Positions 45,583 through 57,176 of a stretch of DNA of 64,000 nucleotides are shown here, one piece after another. The translations under genes and the position numbers were made by a program. The DNA comes from Hydractinia symbiolongicarpus (lineage: Eukaryota > Cnidaria > Hydrozoa > Anthoathecata > Hydractiniidae), in assembly GCF_029227915.1 (NCBI RefSeq), contig NC_079877.1:29785851-29849850 (forward strand). The letters run 5' to 3'. A model generated the notes under the pieces. The model worked only from the letters and a program-made list of their open reading frames with translations, ran no database searches and was not told the origin of the DNA. Within the stretch, counting starts at the first letter, position 1, and each line of letters begins with the position of its first letter.

Positions 45583-45664
45583 GGCAGGATGGCCGAGCGG
45601 TCTAAGGCGCTGGTTTAAGGCACCAGTCACTTTGGTGGCGCGAGTTCAAATCTCGCTCCTGTCA
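45583..45664 (+). tRNA. tRNA-Leu-AAG: tRNA-Leu (AAG) in the UAG position
   Basis: UAG-gene flanks and UAG-gene marks (TTTG variable loop, A57) but loop TTAAGGC. A second, independent T34-to-A switch; the marks on both sides argue for a point change or very short conversion. Confidence 0.9.
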
Positions 45665-46049
45665 ACTAGTCATACATGTCTGAAAAGTACGTCAGGCAAA
45701 CATTTTTATTTCCGCTTAACTATTTTGCCTAGAAAAATGCGCGAACGTTTAAAAAGGATGTATCACAAGTTTCGCTTGCATGCAGGACGGGATCGCTAAA
45801 ACTGCTTGACTGTGCAGGTAATTCCACCCACAATCAGGCAAAACTCTCTTAATTGATGAAAAGTCACGGGACGAATGCACTTGCAATGGAATGTGCAGAG
45901 CTGGTTGGGTATCAACGTATTATTTTGCGTCCCTTACTTATTTGAATTTTTCATACATTTCGGTCATTTTTACATGTCATCTAGTGCTTAAATACGCGTA
46001 AATACTATTTTCTCTGCACGCTCGTCGACATTATGTATTTGAAAAACAG

Positions 46050-46131
46050 GGCAGGATGGCCGAGCGGTCTAAGGCGCTGGTTTAAGGCACCAGTCACTTC
46101 GGTGGCGCGAGTTTGAATCTCGCTCCTGTCA
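46050..46131 (+). tRNA. tRNA-Leu-AAG: tRNA-Leu (AAG), C56 to T
   Basis: Consensus apart from TTTGAAT. Confidence 0.75.
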
Positions 46132-46642
46132 TCTTATATCGCATGACCGGAAGTGTCCTCGGACAGAGAATATTGATTACGCTTAAAAACTTCGTCCCCA
46201 GAAAGACGCAAATTTTAGAAAAAGTAAAATTAACAAGTTTTTTTCGCATTGGGGAAAAATGTCACTTGTACCACTTGATTTTGCGGACAATTTCGTTTAT
46301 TTTTCGAAACAGAGATCTAAAGCGTTAAAACGACAGGAGATTTGGATTTACAGCTTGTTAAGAGCGATAGACCGAACGAAATGTTCTTACAGTCATGTTC
46401 AACATTTTTCTTGATAATTGCATAATTTTTAACATTTAACCCACAAGAGTATAATTTTCGGCGTTTCATTATTGTACCCACGCAATGTGAACTTGTCAAA
46501 GTTTACTTGTCAAGGGACAGACTTAGGACTTCGGATCTTAGGTTAATTGGTTAGAGCAAAAACCTTCCTGCTAATGTCAGAATAAGCCATTTTTGGTTTA
46601 CTTGAACTTTTTTGGGACGGGGATTTTATATCTTAAAAAGTA

Positions 46643-46724
46643 GGCAGGATGGCCGAGCGGTCTAAGGCGCTGGTTTTAGGCACCAGTCACTTCGGTGGCG
46701 CGAGTTCGATTCTCGCTCCTGTCA
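46643..46724 (+). tRNA. tRNA-Leu-UAG: tRNA-Leu (UAG)
   Basis: Consensus except T59. Confidence 0.95.
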
Positions 46725-47108
46725 ACTAATCATACATGTCTGAAAAGTACGTCAGACAAAAGTTTTTATCTCCGCTTAACTATTTTGCCTATAAAAATGC
46801 GCGAACGTTTAAAAAGGGTGTTTCATAAGTTTCGCTTCCATGCAGGACGGGATCGCTTAAACTGCTTGACTTTGCAGGTAATTCCGCCCACAATCAGGCA
46901 AAACTCTCTAAATTGATAAAAAGTCACGGGACGAATACACTTGCAATGGAATGTGCAGAGCTGGTTGGGTATCAATGTATTATTTTGCGTCACTCACTTA
47001 TTTGAATTTTTCATACATTTCGGTCATTCTTACATGTCATCTAGTGCTTAAATACGCGTAAATAATATTTTTTCTGCACGCTCGTCCACATTATGTATTT
47101 GAAAAACC

Positions 47109-47190
47109 GGCAGGATGGCCGAGCGGTCTAAGGCGCTGGTTTTAGGCACCAGTCACTTCGGTGGCTCGAGTTCGATTCTCGCTCCTGTCA
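47109..47190 (+). tRNA. tRNA-Leu-UAG: tRNA-Leu (UAG), reciprocal crossover hybrid
   Basis: The upstream flank is that of an AAG gene (GTATTTGAAAAACC); the anticodon (UAG), T59 and downstream flank (ACTAATCATAC) are those of a UAG gene, so the junction lies before base 34. T49:C65 mismatch. Confidence 0.85.
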
Positions 47191-47575
47191 ACTAATCATA
47201 CATGTCTGAAAAGTACGTCAGACAAAAGTTTTCATCTCCGCTTAACTATTTTGCCTAGAAAAATGCGCGAACGTTTAAAAAGGATGTTTCATAAGTTTCG
47301 CTTCCATGCAGGACGGGATCGCTTAAACTGCTTGACTTTGCAGGTAATTCCGCCCACAATCAGGCAAAACTCTCTAAATTGATGAAAAGTCACTGGACGA
47401 ATACGCTTGCAATGGAATGTGCAGAGCTGGTTGGGTATCAATGTATTATTTTGCGTCACTTACTTATTTGAATTTTTCATACATTTCGGTTAATTTTACA
47501 TGTCATCTTGTGCTTAAATACGCGTAAATAATATTTTTTCTGCACGCTCGTCGACATTATGTATTTGGAAAATAG
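47109..47575 (+). repeat. 467-bp half-unit, reciprocal crossover product
   Basis: One hybrid gene plus one 385-bp spacer, lacking the 511-bp spacer. 467 and 593 add up to about one full unit, as expected for reciprocal products of exchange between the two tRNA genes. Confidence 0.87.
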
Positions 47576-47657
47576 GGCAGGATGGCCGAGCGGTCTAAGG
47601 CGCTGGTTTAAGGCACCAGTCACTTCGGTGGCGCGAGTTCGAATCTCGCTCTTGTCA
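47576..47657 (+). tRNA. tRNA-Leu-AAG: tRNA-Leu (AAG), G5:U68
   Basis: TCTTGTC acceptor strand, otherwise consensus; the downstream flank is slightly changed (TTTTATATCGC). Confidence 0.9.
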
Positions 47658-48168
47658 TTTTATATCGCATGTTCGAAAATGTCCTCGGACAGAGAATATT
47701 GATTACGCTTAAAAACTTCGTCCCCAGAAAGACGCAAATTTTAGAAAAAGTAAAATTAACAAGTTTTTGTCGCATTGGGGAAAAATGTCACTAGTACCAC
47801 TTGATTTTGCGGAACATTTCCTTTATTTTTCGAAACAGAGATCTAAAGCGTTTAAACGACAGGAGATTTGGATTTACAGCTTGTTAAGAGCGATTGTCCG
47901 AATGAAACGTTCTTACAGTCATGTTCAACATATTTCTTGATAGTTGCATAATTTTTAACATTTAACACACAAGAGTATAATTTTTGGCGTTTCATTATTG
48001 TACCCGCGCAATGTGAACTTGTCAAAGTTTACTTGTCAACGGACAGACTTAGGACTTCGGATCTTAGGCTAATTGGTTAGAGCAAAAACCTTCCTGCTAA
48101 TGTCAGCATAAGCCATTTTTGGTTTACTTGAACTTTTTTGGGACGGGGACTTTATATCTTAAAAAGTA

Positions 48169-48250
48169 GGCAGGATGGCCGAGCGGTCTAAGGCGCTGGT
48201 TTTAGGCACCAGTCACTTTGGTGGCGCGAGTTCAAATCTCGCTCCTGTCA
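48169..48250 (+). tRNA. tRNA-Leu-UAG: tRNA-Leu (UAG), A57
   Basis: TTTG variable loop and A57; stems intact. Confidence 0.93.
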
Positions 48251-48635
48251 ACTAGTCATACATGTCTGAAAAGTACGTCAGGCAAACATTTTTATTTCCG
48301 CTTAACTATTTTGCCTAGAAAAATGCGCGAACGTTTAAAAAGGATGTATCACAAGTTTCGCTTGCATGCAGGAGGGAATCGCTAAAACTGCTCGGCTGTG
48401 CAGGTAATTCCACCCACAATCAGGCAAAACTCTCTTAATTGATGAAAAGTCACGGGACGAATGCACTTGCAATGGAATGTGCAGAGCTGGTTGGGTATCA
48501 ACGTATTATTTTGCGTCACTTACTTATTTGAATTTTTCATACAATTCGGTCATTTTTACATGTCATCTAGTGCTTAAATACGCGTAAATACTATTTTCAC
48601 TGCACGCTCGTCGACATTATGTATTTGAAAAACAG

Positions 48636-48717
48636 GGCAGGATGGCCGAGCGGTCTAAGGCGCTGGTTTAAGGCACCAGTCACTTCGGTGGCGCGAGTTT
48701 GAATCTCGCTCCTGTCA
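48636..48717 (+). tRNA. tRNA-Leu-AAG: tRNA-Leu (AAG), C56 to T
   Basis: Same as 46050-46131. Confidence 0.75.
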
Positions 48718-49228
48718 TCTTATATCGCATGACCGGAAATGTCCTCGGACAGAGAATATTGATTACGCTTAAAAACTTCGTCCCCAGAAAGACGCAAATT
48801 TTAGAAAAAGTAAAATTAACAAGTTTTTGTCGCATTGGGGAAAAATGTCACTTGTACCACTTGATTTTGCGGAACATTTCGTTTATTTTACGAAACAGAG
48901 ATCTAAAGCTTTTAAACGACAGGAGATTTGGATGTACAGCTTGTTTAGAGCGATAGTACGAATGAAACGTTCTTACAGTCATGTTCAACATTTTTCTTGA
49001 TAAATGCTTAATTTTTAACATTTAAACCACAAGAGTATAATTTTCGGCGTTTCATTATTGTACCCACGCAATGTGAACTTGTCAACGCTTACTTGTCAAG
49101 GGACAGACTTAGGACTTCGAATCTTAGGTTAGTTGGTTAGAGCAAAAACCTTCCTGCTAATGTCAGAATAAGCCATTTTTGGTTTAATTGAAATTTTTTG
49201 GGACGGGGATTTTATATCTTAAAAAATA

Positions 49229-49310
49229 GGCATGATGGCCGAGCGGCCTAAGGCTCTGGTTTTAGGCACCAGTCACTTCGGTTGCTCGAGTTCGAATCTC
49301 GCTCCTGTCA
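49229..49310 (+). tRNA. tRNA-Leu-UAG: tRNA-Leu (UAG), T5:C68
   Basis: GGCATGA puts T5 opposite C68. Also T49:C65, T26 and D loop GGCCTAA. Confidence 0.72.
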
Positions 49311-49695
49311 ACTAATCATACATGTCTGAAAAGGTACGTTGGAAAAACGTTTTTATTTCCGCTTAACTATTTTGCCTGGAAAAATGCGCGAACGTTTAAA
49401 AAGGATGTATCACAAGTTTCGCTTGCAGGCAGGACGGGATCGCTAAAACTGCTTGACTGTGCAGGTAATTCCGACCACAATCAGGCAAAACTCTCTAAAT
49501 TGATAAAAAGTCACGGGACGAATACACTTGCAATGGAATGTGCAAAGCTGGTTGGGTATCAACGTATTATTTTGCGTCACTTACTTATTTGAATTTTTCA
49601 TACATTTCGGTCATTTTTACATGTCATCTAGTGCTTAAATACGCGTAAATAATATTTTTTCTGCACGCTCGTCCACATTATGTATTTGAAAAACT

Positions 49696-49777
49696 GGCAG
49701 GATGGCCGAGCGGTCTAAGGCGCTGGTTTAAGGCACCAGTCACTTCGGTGGCGCGAGTTCGAATCTCGCTCTTGTCA
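49696..49777 (+). tRNA. tRNA-Leu-AAG: tRNA-Leu (AAG), G5:U68
   Basis: TCTTGTC acceptor strand; otherwise consensus. Confidence 0.9.
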
Positions 49778-50286
49778 TCTTATATCGCATGTTCGGAAAT
49801 GTCCTCGGACAGAGGATATTGATTGCGCTTAAAAACTTCGTCCCCAGAAAGACGCAAATTTTAAAAAAGTATAATTAACAAGTCTTCGTCGCATTGGGGA
49901 AACATGGCACTTGTACCACTTCATTTTGCGGAACATTTCGTTTATTTTTCGAAACAGAGATCTAAAGCGTTTAAACGACAGGAGATTTGGATTTACGGCT
50001 TGTTAAGAGCGATAGTCCGAATGAAACGGTTTACAGTCATGTTCAACATTTTTCTTGATAATTGCATAATTTTTAACATTTAACCCACAAGAGTATAATT
50101 TTCGGCGTTTCATTATTGTACCCACGCAATGTGAACTTGTCAAAGTTTACTTGTCAAGGGACAGACTTAGGACTTCGGATCTTAGGTTAGTTGGTTAGAG
50201 CAAAAACCTTCCTGCTAATGTCAGAATAAGCCATTTTTGGTTTAATTGAAATTTTTTGGGACGGGGATTTTATATCTTAAAAAATA

Positions 50287-50368
50287 GGCATGATGTCCGA
50301 GCGGTCTAAGGCTCTGGTTTTAGGCACCAGTCACTTCGGTTGCTCGAGTTCGAATCTCGCTCCTGTCA
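50287..50368 (+). tRNA. tRNA-Leu-UAG: tRNA-Leu (UAG), T5 and T10 damaged
   Basis: T5:C68, T10:C25 (ATGTCCGAG), T26 and T49:C65. Four defects in stems; probably a poor gene. Confidence 0.62.
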
Positions 50369-50753
50369 ACTAATCATACATGTCTGAAAAGGTACGTTGG
50401 AAAAACGTTTTTATTTCCGCTTAACTATTTTGCCTGGAAAAATGCGCGAACGTTTAAAAAGGATGTATCACAAGTTTCGCTTGCATGCAGGACGGGATCG
50501 CTAAAAGTGCTTGACTGTGCAGGTAATTCCGACCACAATCAGGCAAAACTCTCTAAATTGATGAAAAGTCACGGGACGAATACACTTACAATGGAATGTG
50601 CGGAGCTGGTTGTGTATCAACGTATTATTTTGCGTCACTTACTTATTTGAATTTTTCATACATTTCGGTCATTTTTACATGTCATCTAGTGCTTAAATAC
50701 GCGTAAATAATATTTTTTCTGCACGCTCGTCCACATTATGTATTTGAAAAACC

Positions 50754-50835
50754 GGCAGGATGGCTGAGCGGTCTAAGGCGCTGGTTTAAGGCACCAGTCA
50801 CTTCGGTGGCGCGAGTTCGAATCTCGCTCTTGTCT
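50754..50835 (+). tRNA. tRNA-Leu-AAG: tRNA-Leu (AAG), discriminator A73 to T
   Basis: Ends TCTTGTCT: A73, the main LeuRS identity base, is T. T12 (GCTGAG) and U68 are wobbles. The only copy seen with a changed discriminator. Confidence 0.75.
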
Positions 50836-51345
50836 TCTTATATCGCATGTTCGGAAATGTCCTCGGACAGAGGATATTGATTGCGCTTAAAAACTTCGTC
50901 CCCAGAAAGACGCAAATTTTAAAAAAGTATAATTAACAAGTCTTCGTCGCATTGGGGAAACATGGCACTTGTACCACTTCATTTTGCGGAACATTTCGTT
51001 TATTTTTTGAAACAGAGATCTAAAGCGTTTAAACGACAGGAGATTTGGATTTACGGCTTGTTAAGAGCGATAGTCCGAACTAAATGTTCTTACCGTCATG
51101 TTCAACATTTTTCTTGATAATTGCATAATTTTTAACATTTAACCCACAAGAGTATAATTTTCGGCGTTTCATTATTGTACCCACGCAATGTGAACTTGTC
51201 AAAGTTTACTTGTCAAGGGACAGACTTAGGACTTCGGATCTTAGGTTAATTGGTTAGAGCAAAAACCTTCCTGCTAATGTCAGAATAAGCCATTTTTGGT
51301 TTACTTGAACTTTTTTGGGACGGGGATTTTATATCTTAAAAAGTA

Positions 51346-51427
51346 GGCAGGATGGCGGAGCGGTCTAAGGCGCTGGTTTTAGGCACCAGTCAACTCGGTG
51401 GCGCGAGTTCGATTCTCGCTCCTGTCA
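51346..51427 (+). tRNA. tRNA-Leu-UAG: tRNA-Leu (UAG), G12 variant
   Basis: GCGGAG: G12 opposite G23. Variable arm CAACTCGG, T59. Confidence 0.77.
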
Positions 51428-51812
51428 ACTAATCATACATGTCTGAAAAGTACGTCAGACAAAAGTTTTTATCTCCGCTTAACTATTTTGCCTAGAAAAA
51501 TGCGCGAACGTTTAAAAAGGATGTTTCATAAGTTTCGCTTCCATGCAGGACGGGATCGCTTAAACTGCTTGACTGTGCAGGTAATTCCGCCCACAATAAG
51601 GCAAAACTCTCTTAATTGATGAAGAGTCACGGGACGAATGAACTTGCAATGGAATGTGCAGAGCTGGTTGGGTATCAACGTATTATTTTGCGTCACTTAC
51701 TTATTTGAATTTTTCATTCATTTCGGTCATTTTTACATGTCATCTAGTGCTTAAATACGCGAAAATACTATTTTCTCTGCACGCTCGTCGACATTATGTA
51801 TTTGAAAATCCG

Positions 51813-51894
51813 GGCAGGATGGCCGAGCGGTCTAAGGCGCTGGTTTAAGGCACCAGTCACTTCGGTGGCGCGAGTTCGAATCTCGCTCCTGTCA
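51813..51894 (+). tRNA. tRNA-Leu-AAG: tRNA-Leu (AAG), consensus
   Basis: Identical to the reference AAG copy; upstream reads GAAAATCCGG. Confidence 0.95.
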
Positions 51895-52405
51895 TCTTTT
51901 ATCACATGACCGGAAATGTCCTCGGACAGAGAATATTGATTACGCTTAAAAACTTCGTCCCCAGACAGACGCAAATTGTAGAAAAAGTATAATTAACAAG
52001 TCTTTGTCGCATTGGGGAAAAATGTCACTTGTACCACTTGATTTTGCGGACAATTTCGTTTATTTTTCGAAACAGAGATCTAAAGCGTTAAAACGACAGG
52101 AGATTTGGATTTACAGCTTGTTAAGAGCGATAGTCCGAACGAAATTTTCTTACAGTCATGTTCAACATTTTTTTTGATAATTGCATAATTTTTAACATTT
52201 AACCCACAAGAGTATAATTTTCGGCGTTTCATTATTGTACCCACGCAATGTGAACTTGTCAAAGTTTACTTGTCAACGGACAGACTTAGGACTTCGGATC
52301 TTAGGTTAATTGGTTAGAGCAAAATCCTTCTTGCTAATGTCAGAATAAGCCATTTTTGGTTTACTTGAAATTTTTTGGGACGGGGATTTTATATCTGAAA
52401 AAATA

Positions 52406-52487
52406 GGCATGATGGCCGAGCGGTCTAAGGCTCTGGTTTTAGGCACCAGTCACTTCGGTTGCGCGAGTTCGAATCTCGCTCCTGTCA
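52406..52487 (+). tRNA. tRNA-Leu-UAG: tRNA-Leu (UAG), T5:C68
   Basis: T5:C68 with T26 and variable arm GTTGC. Confidence 0.77.
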
Positions 52488-52872
52488 ACTAATCATACAT
52501 GTCTGAAAAGGTACGTTGGACAAAAGTTTTTATCTCCGCTTAACTATTTTGCCTAGAAAAATGCGCGAACGTTTAAAAAGGATGTTTCATAAGTTTCGCT
52601 TCCATGCAGGACGGGATCGCTTAAACTGCTTGACTTTGCAGGTAATTCTGCCCACAATCAGGCAAAACTCTCTAAATTGATAAAAAGTCACGGGACGAAT
52701 ACACTTGCAATGGAATGTGCAAAGCCAGTTGGGTATCAATGTATTATTTTGCGTCACTCACTTATTTGAATTTTTCATACATTTCGGTCATTTTTACATG
52801 TCATCTAGTGCTTAAATACGCGTAAATAATATTTTTTCTGCACGCTCGTCCACATAATGTATTTGAAAAACC

Positions 52873-52954
52873 GGCAGGATGGCCGAGCGGTCTAAGGTGC
52901 TGGTTTAAGGCACCAGTCACTTCGGTGGCGCGAGTTCGAATCTCGCTCCTGTCA
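52873..52954 (+). tRNA. tRNA-Leu-AAG: tRNA-Leu (AAG), G10:U25
   Basis: AAGGTGC gives a G10:U25 wobble; otherwise consensus. Confidence 0.92.
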
Positions 52955-53465
52955 TCTTTTATCACATGAACGGAAATGTCCTCGGACAGAGAATATTGAT
53001 TACGCTTAAAAACTTCGTCCCCAGACAGACGCAAATTGTAGAAAAAGTATAATTAACAAGTATTTGTCGCATTGGGGAAAAATGTCACTTGTACCACTTG
53101 ATTTTGCGGACAATTTCGTTTATTTTTCGAAACAGAGATCTAAAGCGTTAAAACGACAGGAAATTTGGATTTACAGCTTGTTAAGAGCGATAGTCCGAAC
53201 GAAATGTACTTACAGTCATGTTCAACATTTTTTTTGATAATTGCATAAATTTTAACATTTAACCCACAAGAGTATAATTTTCGGCGTTTCATTATTGTAC
53301 CCACGCAATGTGAACTTGTCAAAGTTTACTTGTCAAGGGACAGACTTAGGACTTCGGATCTTAGGTTAATTGGTTAGAGCAAAAACCTTCCTGCTAATGT
53401 CAGAATAAGCCATTTTTGGTTTACTTGAACTTTTTTGGGACGGGGATTTTATATCTTAAAAAGTA

Positions 53466-53547
53466 GGCAGGATGGCCGAGCGGTCTAAGGCGCTGGTTTT
53501 AGGAACCAGTCACTTCGGTGGCGCGAGTTCGAATCTCGCTCCTGTCA
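53466..53547 (+). tRNA. tRNA-Leu-UAG: tRNA-Leu (UAG), A38
   Basis: Anticodon loop TTTAGGA; stems intact. Confidence 0.93.
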
Positions 53548-53931
53548 ACTAATCATACATGTCTGAAAAGTAGGTCAGACAAAAGTTTTTATCTCCGCTT
53601 AAATATTTTGCCTAGAAAAATGCGCGAACGTTTAAAAAGGATGTTTCATAAGTTTCGCTTCCATGCAGGACAGGATCGCTAAAACTGCTTGACTTTGCAG
53701 GTAATTCCGCCCACAATCAGGCAAAACTCTCTAAATTGATGAAAAGTCACGGGACGAATACACTTGCAATGGAATGTGCAGAGCTGGTTGGGTATCAATG
53801 TATTATTTTGCGTCACTTACTTATTTGAATTTTTCATACATTTCGGTAATTTTTACATGTCATCTAGTGCTTAAATTCGCGTAAATAATATTTTTTCTGC
53901 ACGCTCGTCCACATTATGTATTTGAAAAACC

Positions 53932-54013
53932 GGCAGGATGGCCGAGCGGTCTAAGGCGCTGGTTTAAGGCACCAGTCAATTCGGTGGCGCGAGTTCGAAT
54001 CTCGCTCTTGTCA
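53932..54013 (+). tRNA. tRNA-Leu-AAG: tRNA-Leu (AAG), G5:U68
   Basis: TCTTGTC acceptor strand and variable arm CAATTCGG. A 26-bp deletion lies in the following spacer near 54073. Confidence 0.88.
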
Positions 54014-54498
54014 TCTTATATCGCATGTTCGGAAATGTTCTCGGACTGAGGATATTGATTGCGCTTAAAAACTAAAAAAGTATAATTAACAAGTCTTCGT
54101 CGCATTGGGGAAAAATGGCACTTGTACCACTTGATTTTGCGGACAATTTCGTTTATTTTTCGAAACAGAGATCTAAAGCGTTAAAACGACAGGAGATTTG
54201 GATTTACAGCTTGTTAAGAGCGATAGTCCGAACGAAATGTTCTTACAGTCATGTTCAACATTTTTTTTGATAATTGCATAATTTTTAACATTTAACCCAC
54301 AAGAGTATAATTTTCGGCGTTTCATTATTGTACCCACGCAATGTGAACTTGTCAAAGTTTACTTGTCAAGGGACAGACTTAGGACTTCGGATCTTAGGTT
54401 AATTGGTTAGAGCAAAAACCTTCCTGCTAATGTCAGAATAAGCCATTTTTGGTTTACTTGAACTTTTTTGGGACGGGGATTTTATAGCTTAAAAAGTA

Positions 54499-54580
54499 GG
54501 CAGGATGGCCGAGCGGTCTAAGGCTCTGGTTTTAGGCACCAGTCACTTCGGTGGCGCGAGTTCGAATCTCGCTCCTGTCA
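54499..54580 (+). tRNA. tRNA-Leu-UAG: tRNA-Leu (UAG), T26
   Basis: T26 is the only change; the upstream box is TTTATAGCTTAAAAA. Confidence 0.93.
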
Positions 54581-54964
54581 ACTAATCATACATGTCTGAA
54601 AAGTACGTCAGGCAAAAGTTTTTATCTCCGCTTAAATATTTTGCCTAGAAAAATGCGCGAACGTTTAAAAAGGATGTTTCATAAGTTTCACTTCCATGCA
54701 GGACGGGATCGCTAAAACTGCTTGACTTTGCAGGTAATTCCGCCCACAATCAGGCAAAACTCTCTAAATTGATGAAAAGTCACGGGACGAATACACTTGC
54801 AATGGAATGTGCAGAGCTGGTTGGGTATCAATGTATTATTTTGCGTCACTTACTTATTTGAATTTTTCATACATTTCGGTCATTTTTACATGTCATCTAG
54901 TGCTTAAATACGCGTAAATAATATTTTTTCCGCACGCTCGTCCACATTATGTATTTGAAAAACC

Positions 54965-55046
54965 GGCAGCATGGCCGAGCGGTCTAAGGCGCTGGTTTAA
55001 GGCACCAGTCACTTCGGTGGCGTGAGTTCGAATCTCGCTATTGTCA
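54965..55046 (+). tRNA. tRNA-Leu-AAG: tRNA-Leu (AAG), C6:A67
   Basis: GGCAGCA/TATTGTC: C6:A67 mismatch next to G5:U68; T stem GTGAG with U50:G64. Confidence 0.7.
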
Positions 55047-55556
55047 TCTTATATCGCATGTTCGGAAATATCCTCGGACAGAGGATATTGATTGCGCTTA
55101 AAAACTTCGTCCCCAGAAAGACGCAAATTTTAAAAAAGTATAATTAACAAGTCTTCGTCGCATTGGGGAAAAATGGCACTTGTACCACTTGATTTTGCGG
55201 AACATTTCCTTTATTTTTCGAAACAGAGATCTAAAGCGTTTAAACGACAGGAGATTTGGATTTACAGCTTGTTAAGAGCGATAGTCCGAATGAAACGGTC
55301 TTACAGTCATGTTCAACATTTTTCTTGATAATTGCATAATTTTTAACATTTAACCCACAAGAGTATAATTTTCGGCGTTTCATTATTGTACCCACGCAAT
55401 GTGAACTTGTCAAAGTTTACTTGTCAACGGACAGACTTAGGACTTCGGATCTTAGGTTAATTGGTTAGAGCAAAAACCTTCCTGCTAATGTCAGAATAAG
55501 CCATTTTTGGTTTACTTGAACTTTTTTGGGACGGGGATTTTATATCTTAAAAAGTA

Positions 55557-55638
55557 GGCAGGATGGCCGAGCGGTCCAAGACTCTGGTTTTAGGCACCAA
55601 TCACTTCGGTGGCGCGGGTTTGAATCTCGCTCCTGTCA
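55557..55638 (+). pseudogene. tRNA-Leu (UAG) relic, many changes
   Basis: D stem 3' strand GAC (C11:A24), T26, C27:A43 in the anticodon stem, A52 to G in the T stem and C56 to T. Probably dead. Confidence 0.65.
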
Positions 55639-56023
55639 ACTAATCATTCATGTCTGAAAAATACGTCGGACAAACGTTTTTATTCCCGCTTAACTATTTC
55701 GCCTAGAAAAATGCGCGAACGTTTAAAAAGGATGTTTCACAAGTTTCGCTTGCATGCAGGACGGGATCGCTAAAATTGCTTGACTGTGCAGGTAATTCCG
55801 CCCACAATCAGGAAAAACTCCGTAAATTTATGAAAAGTCACGGGACGAATACACTTGCAATGGAATGTGCAGAGCTGGTTGGGTATCAACGTATTATTTT
55901 GCGTCACTTACTTATTTGAATTTTTTATACTTTTCGGTCATTTTTACGTGTCATCTAGTGCTTAAATACGCGTAAATGCTATTTTCTCTGCACGCTTGTC
56001 TGCATTATGTATTTGAAAAACCG

Positions 56024-56105
56024 GGCAGGATAGCCGAGCGGTCTAAGGCGCTGGTTTAAGGCACCAGTCACTTCGGTGGCGCGAGTTCGAATCTCGCTCC
56101 TGTCA
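56024..56105 (+). tRNA. tRNA-Leu-AAG: tRNA-Leu (AAG), A9
   Basis: ATAGCC instead of ATGGCC (A9), allowed by the A box; otherwise consensus. Confidence 0.93.
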
Positions 56106-56589
56106 TCTTATATTGCATGACCGGAAATGTCCTCGGACAGAGAATATTAATTACGCTTAAAAACTTCATCCCCAGGCAGACGCAAATTTTAGAAAAAGTA
56201 TAATTAACAAGTCGTTGTCGAATTTGGGAAAAATGTCACTTGTACCACTTGATTTTGCGGAACATTTCGTTTATTTTTCGAAACAGAGGTCTAAAGCGTT
56301 TAAACAACAGGAGAATTGGATTAACAGCTTGTTAAAAGCGATAGTCCGAATGAAACGGTCTTACAGTCATGTTCAACATTTTTCTTGATAATTGCATAAG
56401 TTTTTAACATTTAACCCACAAGAGTATAATTTTCGACGTTTCATTATTGTACCCACGCAATGTGAACTTGTCAAAGTTTACTTGTCAAGGGACAGACTTA
56501 GGACTTCGGATCTTAGGTTAATTGGTTAGAGCAAAAACCATCCTGCTAATGTCAGAATAAGCCATTTTTGGTTTACTTGAACTTTTTTT

Positions 56590-56601
56590 GTTTTTCTTTA
56601 G
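56590..56601 (+). other. T-rich insertion upstream of UAG gene
   Basis: A T-rich insert of about 11 bp (GTTTTTCTTTA) splits the usual ACTTTTTTGGGACGGGG, about 30 bp before the gene at 56629. The same insert occurs before the gene at 58266. Confidence 0.8.
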
Positions 56602-56628
56602 GACGGGGATTTTAAATCATAAAAAGTA

Positions 56629-56710
56629 GGCAGGATGGCCGAGCGGTCTAAGGCGCTGGTTTTAGGCACCAGTCTCTTCGGTGGCGCGAGTTCGAATCTC
56701 GCTCCTGTCA
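56629..56710 (+). tRNA. tRNA-Leu-UAG: tRNA-Leu (UAG)
   Basis: Variable arm TCTCTTCGG; otherwise consensus. The upstream box is altered to TTTAAATCATAAAAA. Confidence 0.93.
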
Positions 56711-57094
56711 ACTAATCATACATGTCTGAAAAGTACGTCAGGCAAAAGTTTTTATCTCCGCTTAAATATTTTGCCTAGAAAAATGCGCGAACGTTTAAAA
56801 AGGATGTTTCATAAGTTTCGCTTCCATGCAGGACGGGATCGCTAAAACTGCTTGACTTTGCAGGTAATTCCGCCCACAATCAGGCAAAACTCTCTAAATT
56901 GATGAAAAGTCACGGGACGAATACACTTGCAATGGAATGTGCAGAGCTGGTTGGGTATCAATGTATTATTTTGCGTCACTTACTTATTTGAATTTTTCAT
57001 ACATTTCGGTCATTTTTACATGTCATCTAGTGCTTAAATACGCGTAAATAATATTTTTTCCGCACGCTCGTCCACATTATGTATTTGAAAAGCC

Positions 57095-57176
57095 GGCAGG
57101 ATGGCCGAGCGGTCTAAGGCGCTGGTTTAAGGCACCAGTCACTTCGGTGGCGTGAGTTCGAATCTCGCTATTGTCA
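57095..57176 (+). tRNA. tRNA-Leu-AAG: tRNA-Leu (AAG), G6:A67
   Basis: TATTGTC as at 54965 but with normal G6, so G6:A67; U50:G64. Confidence 0.75.
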
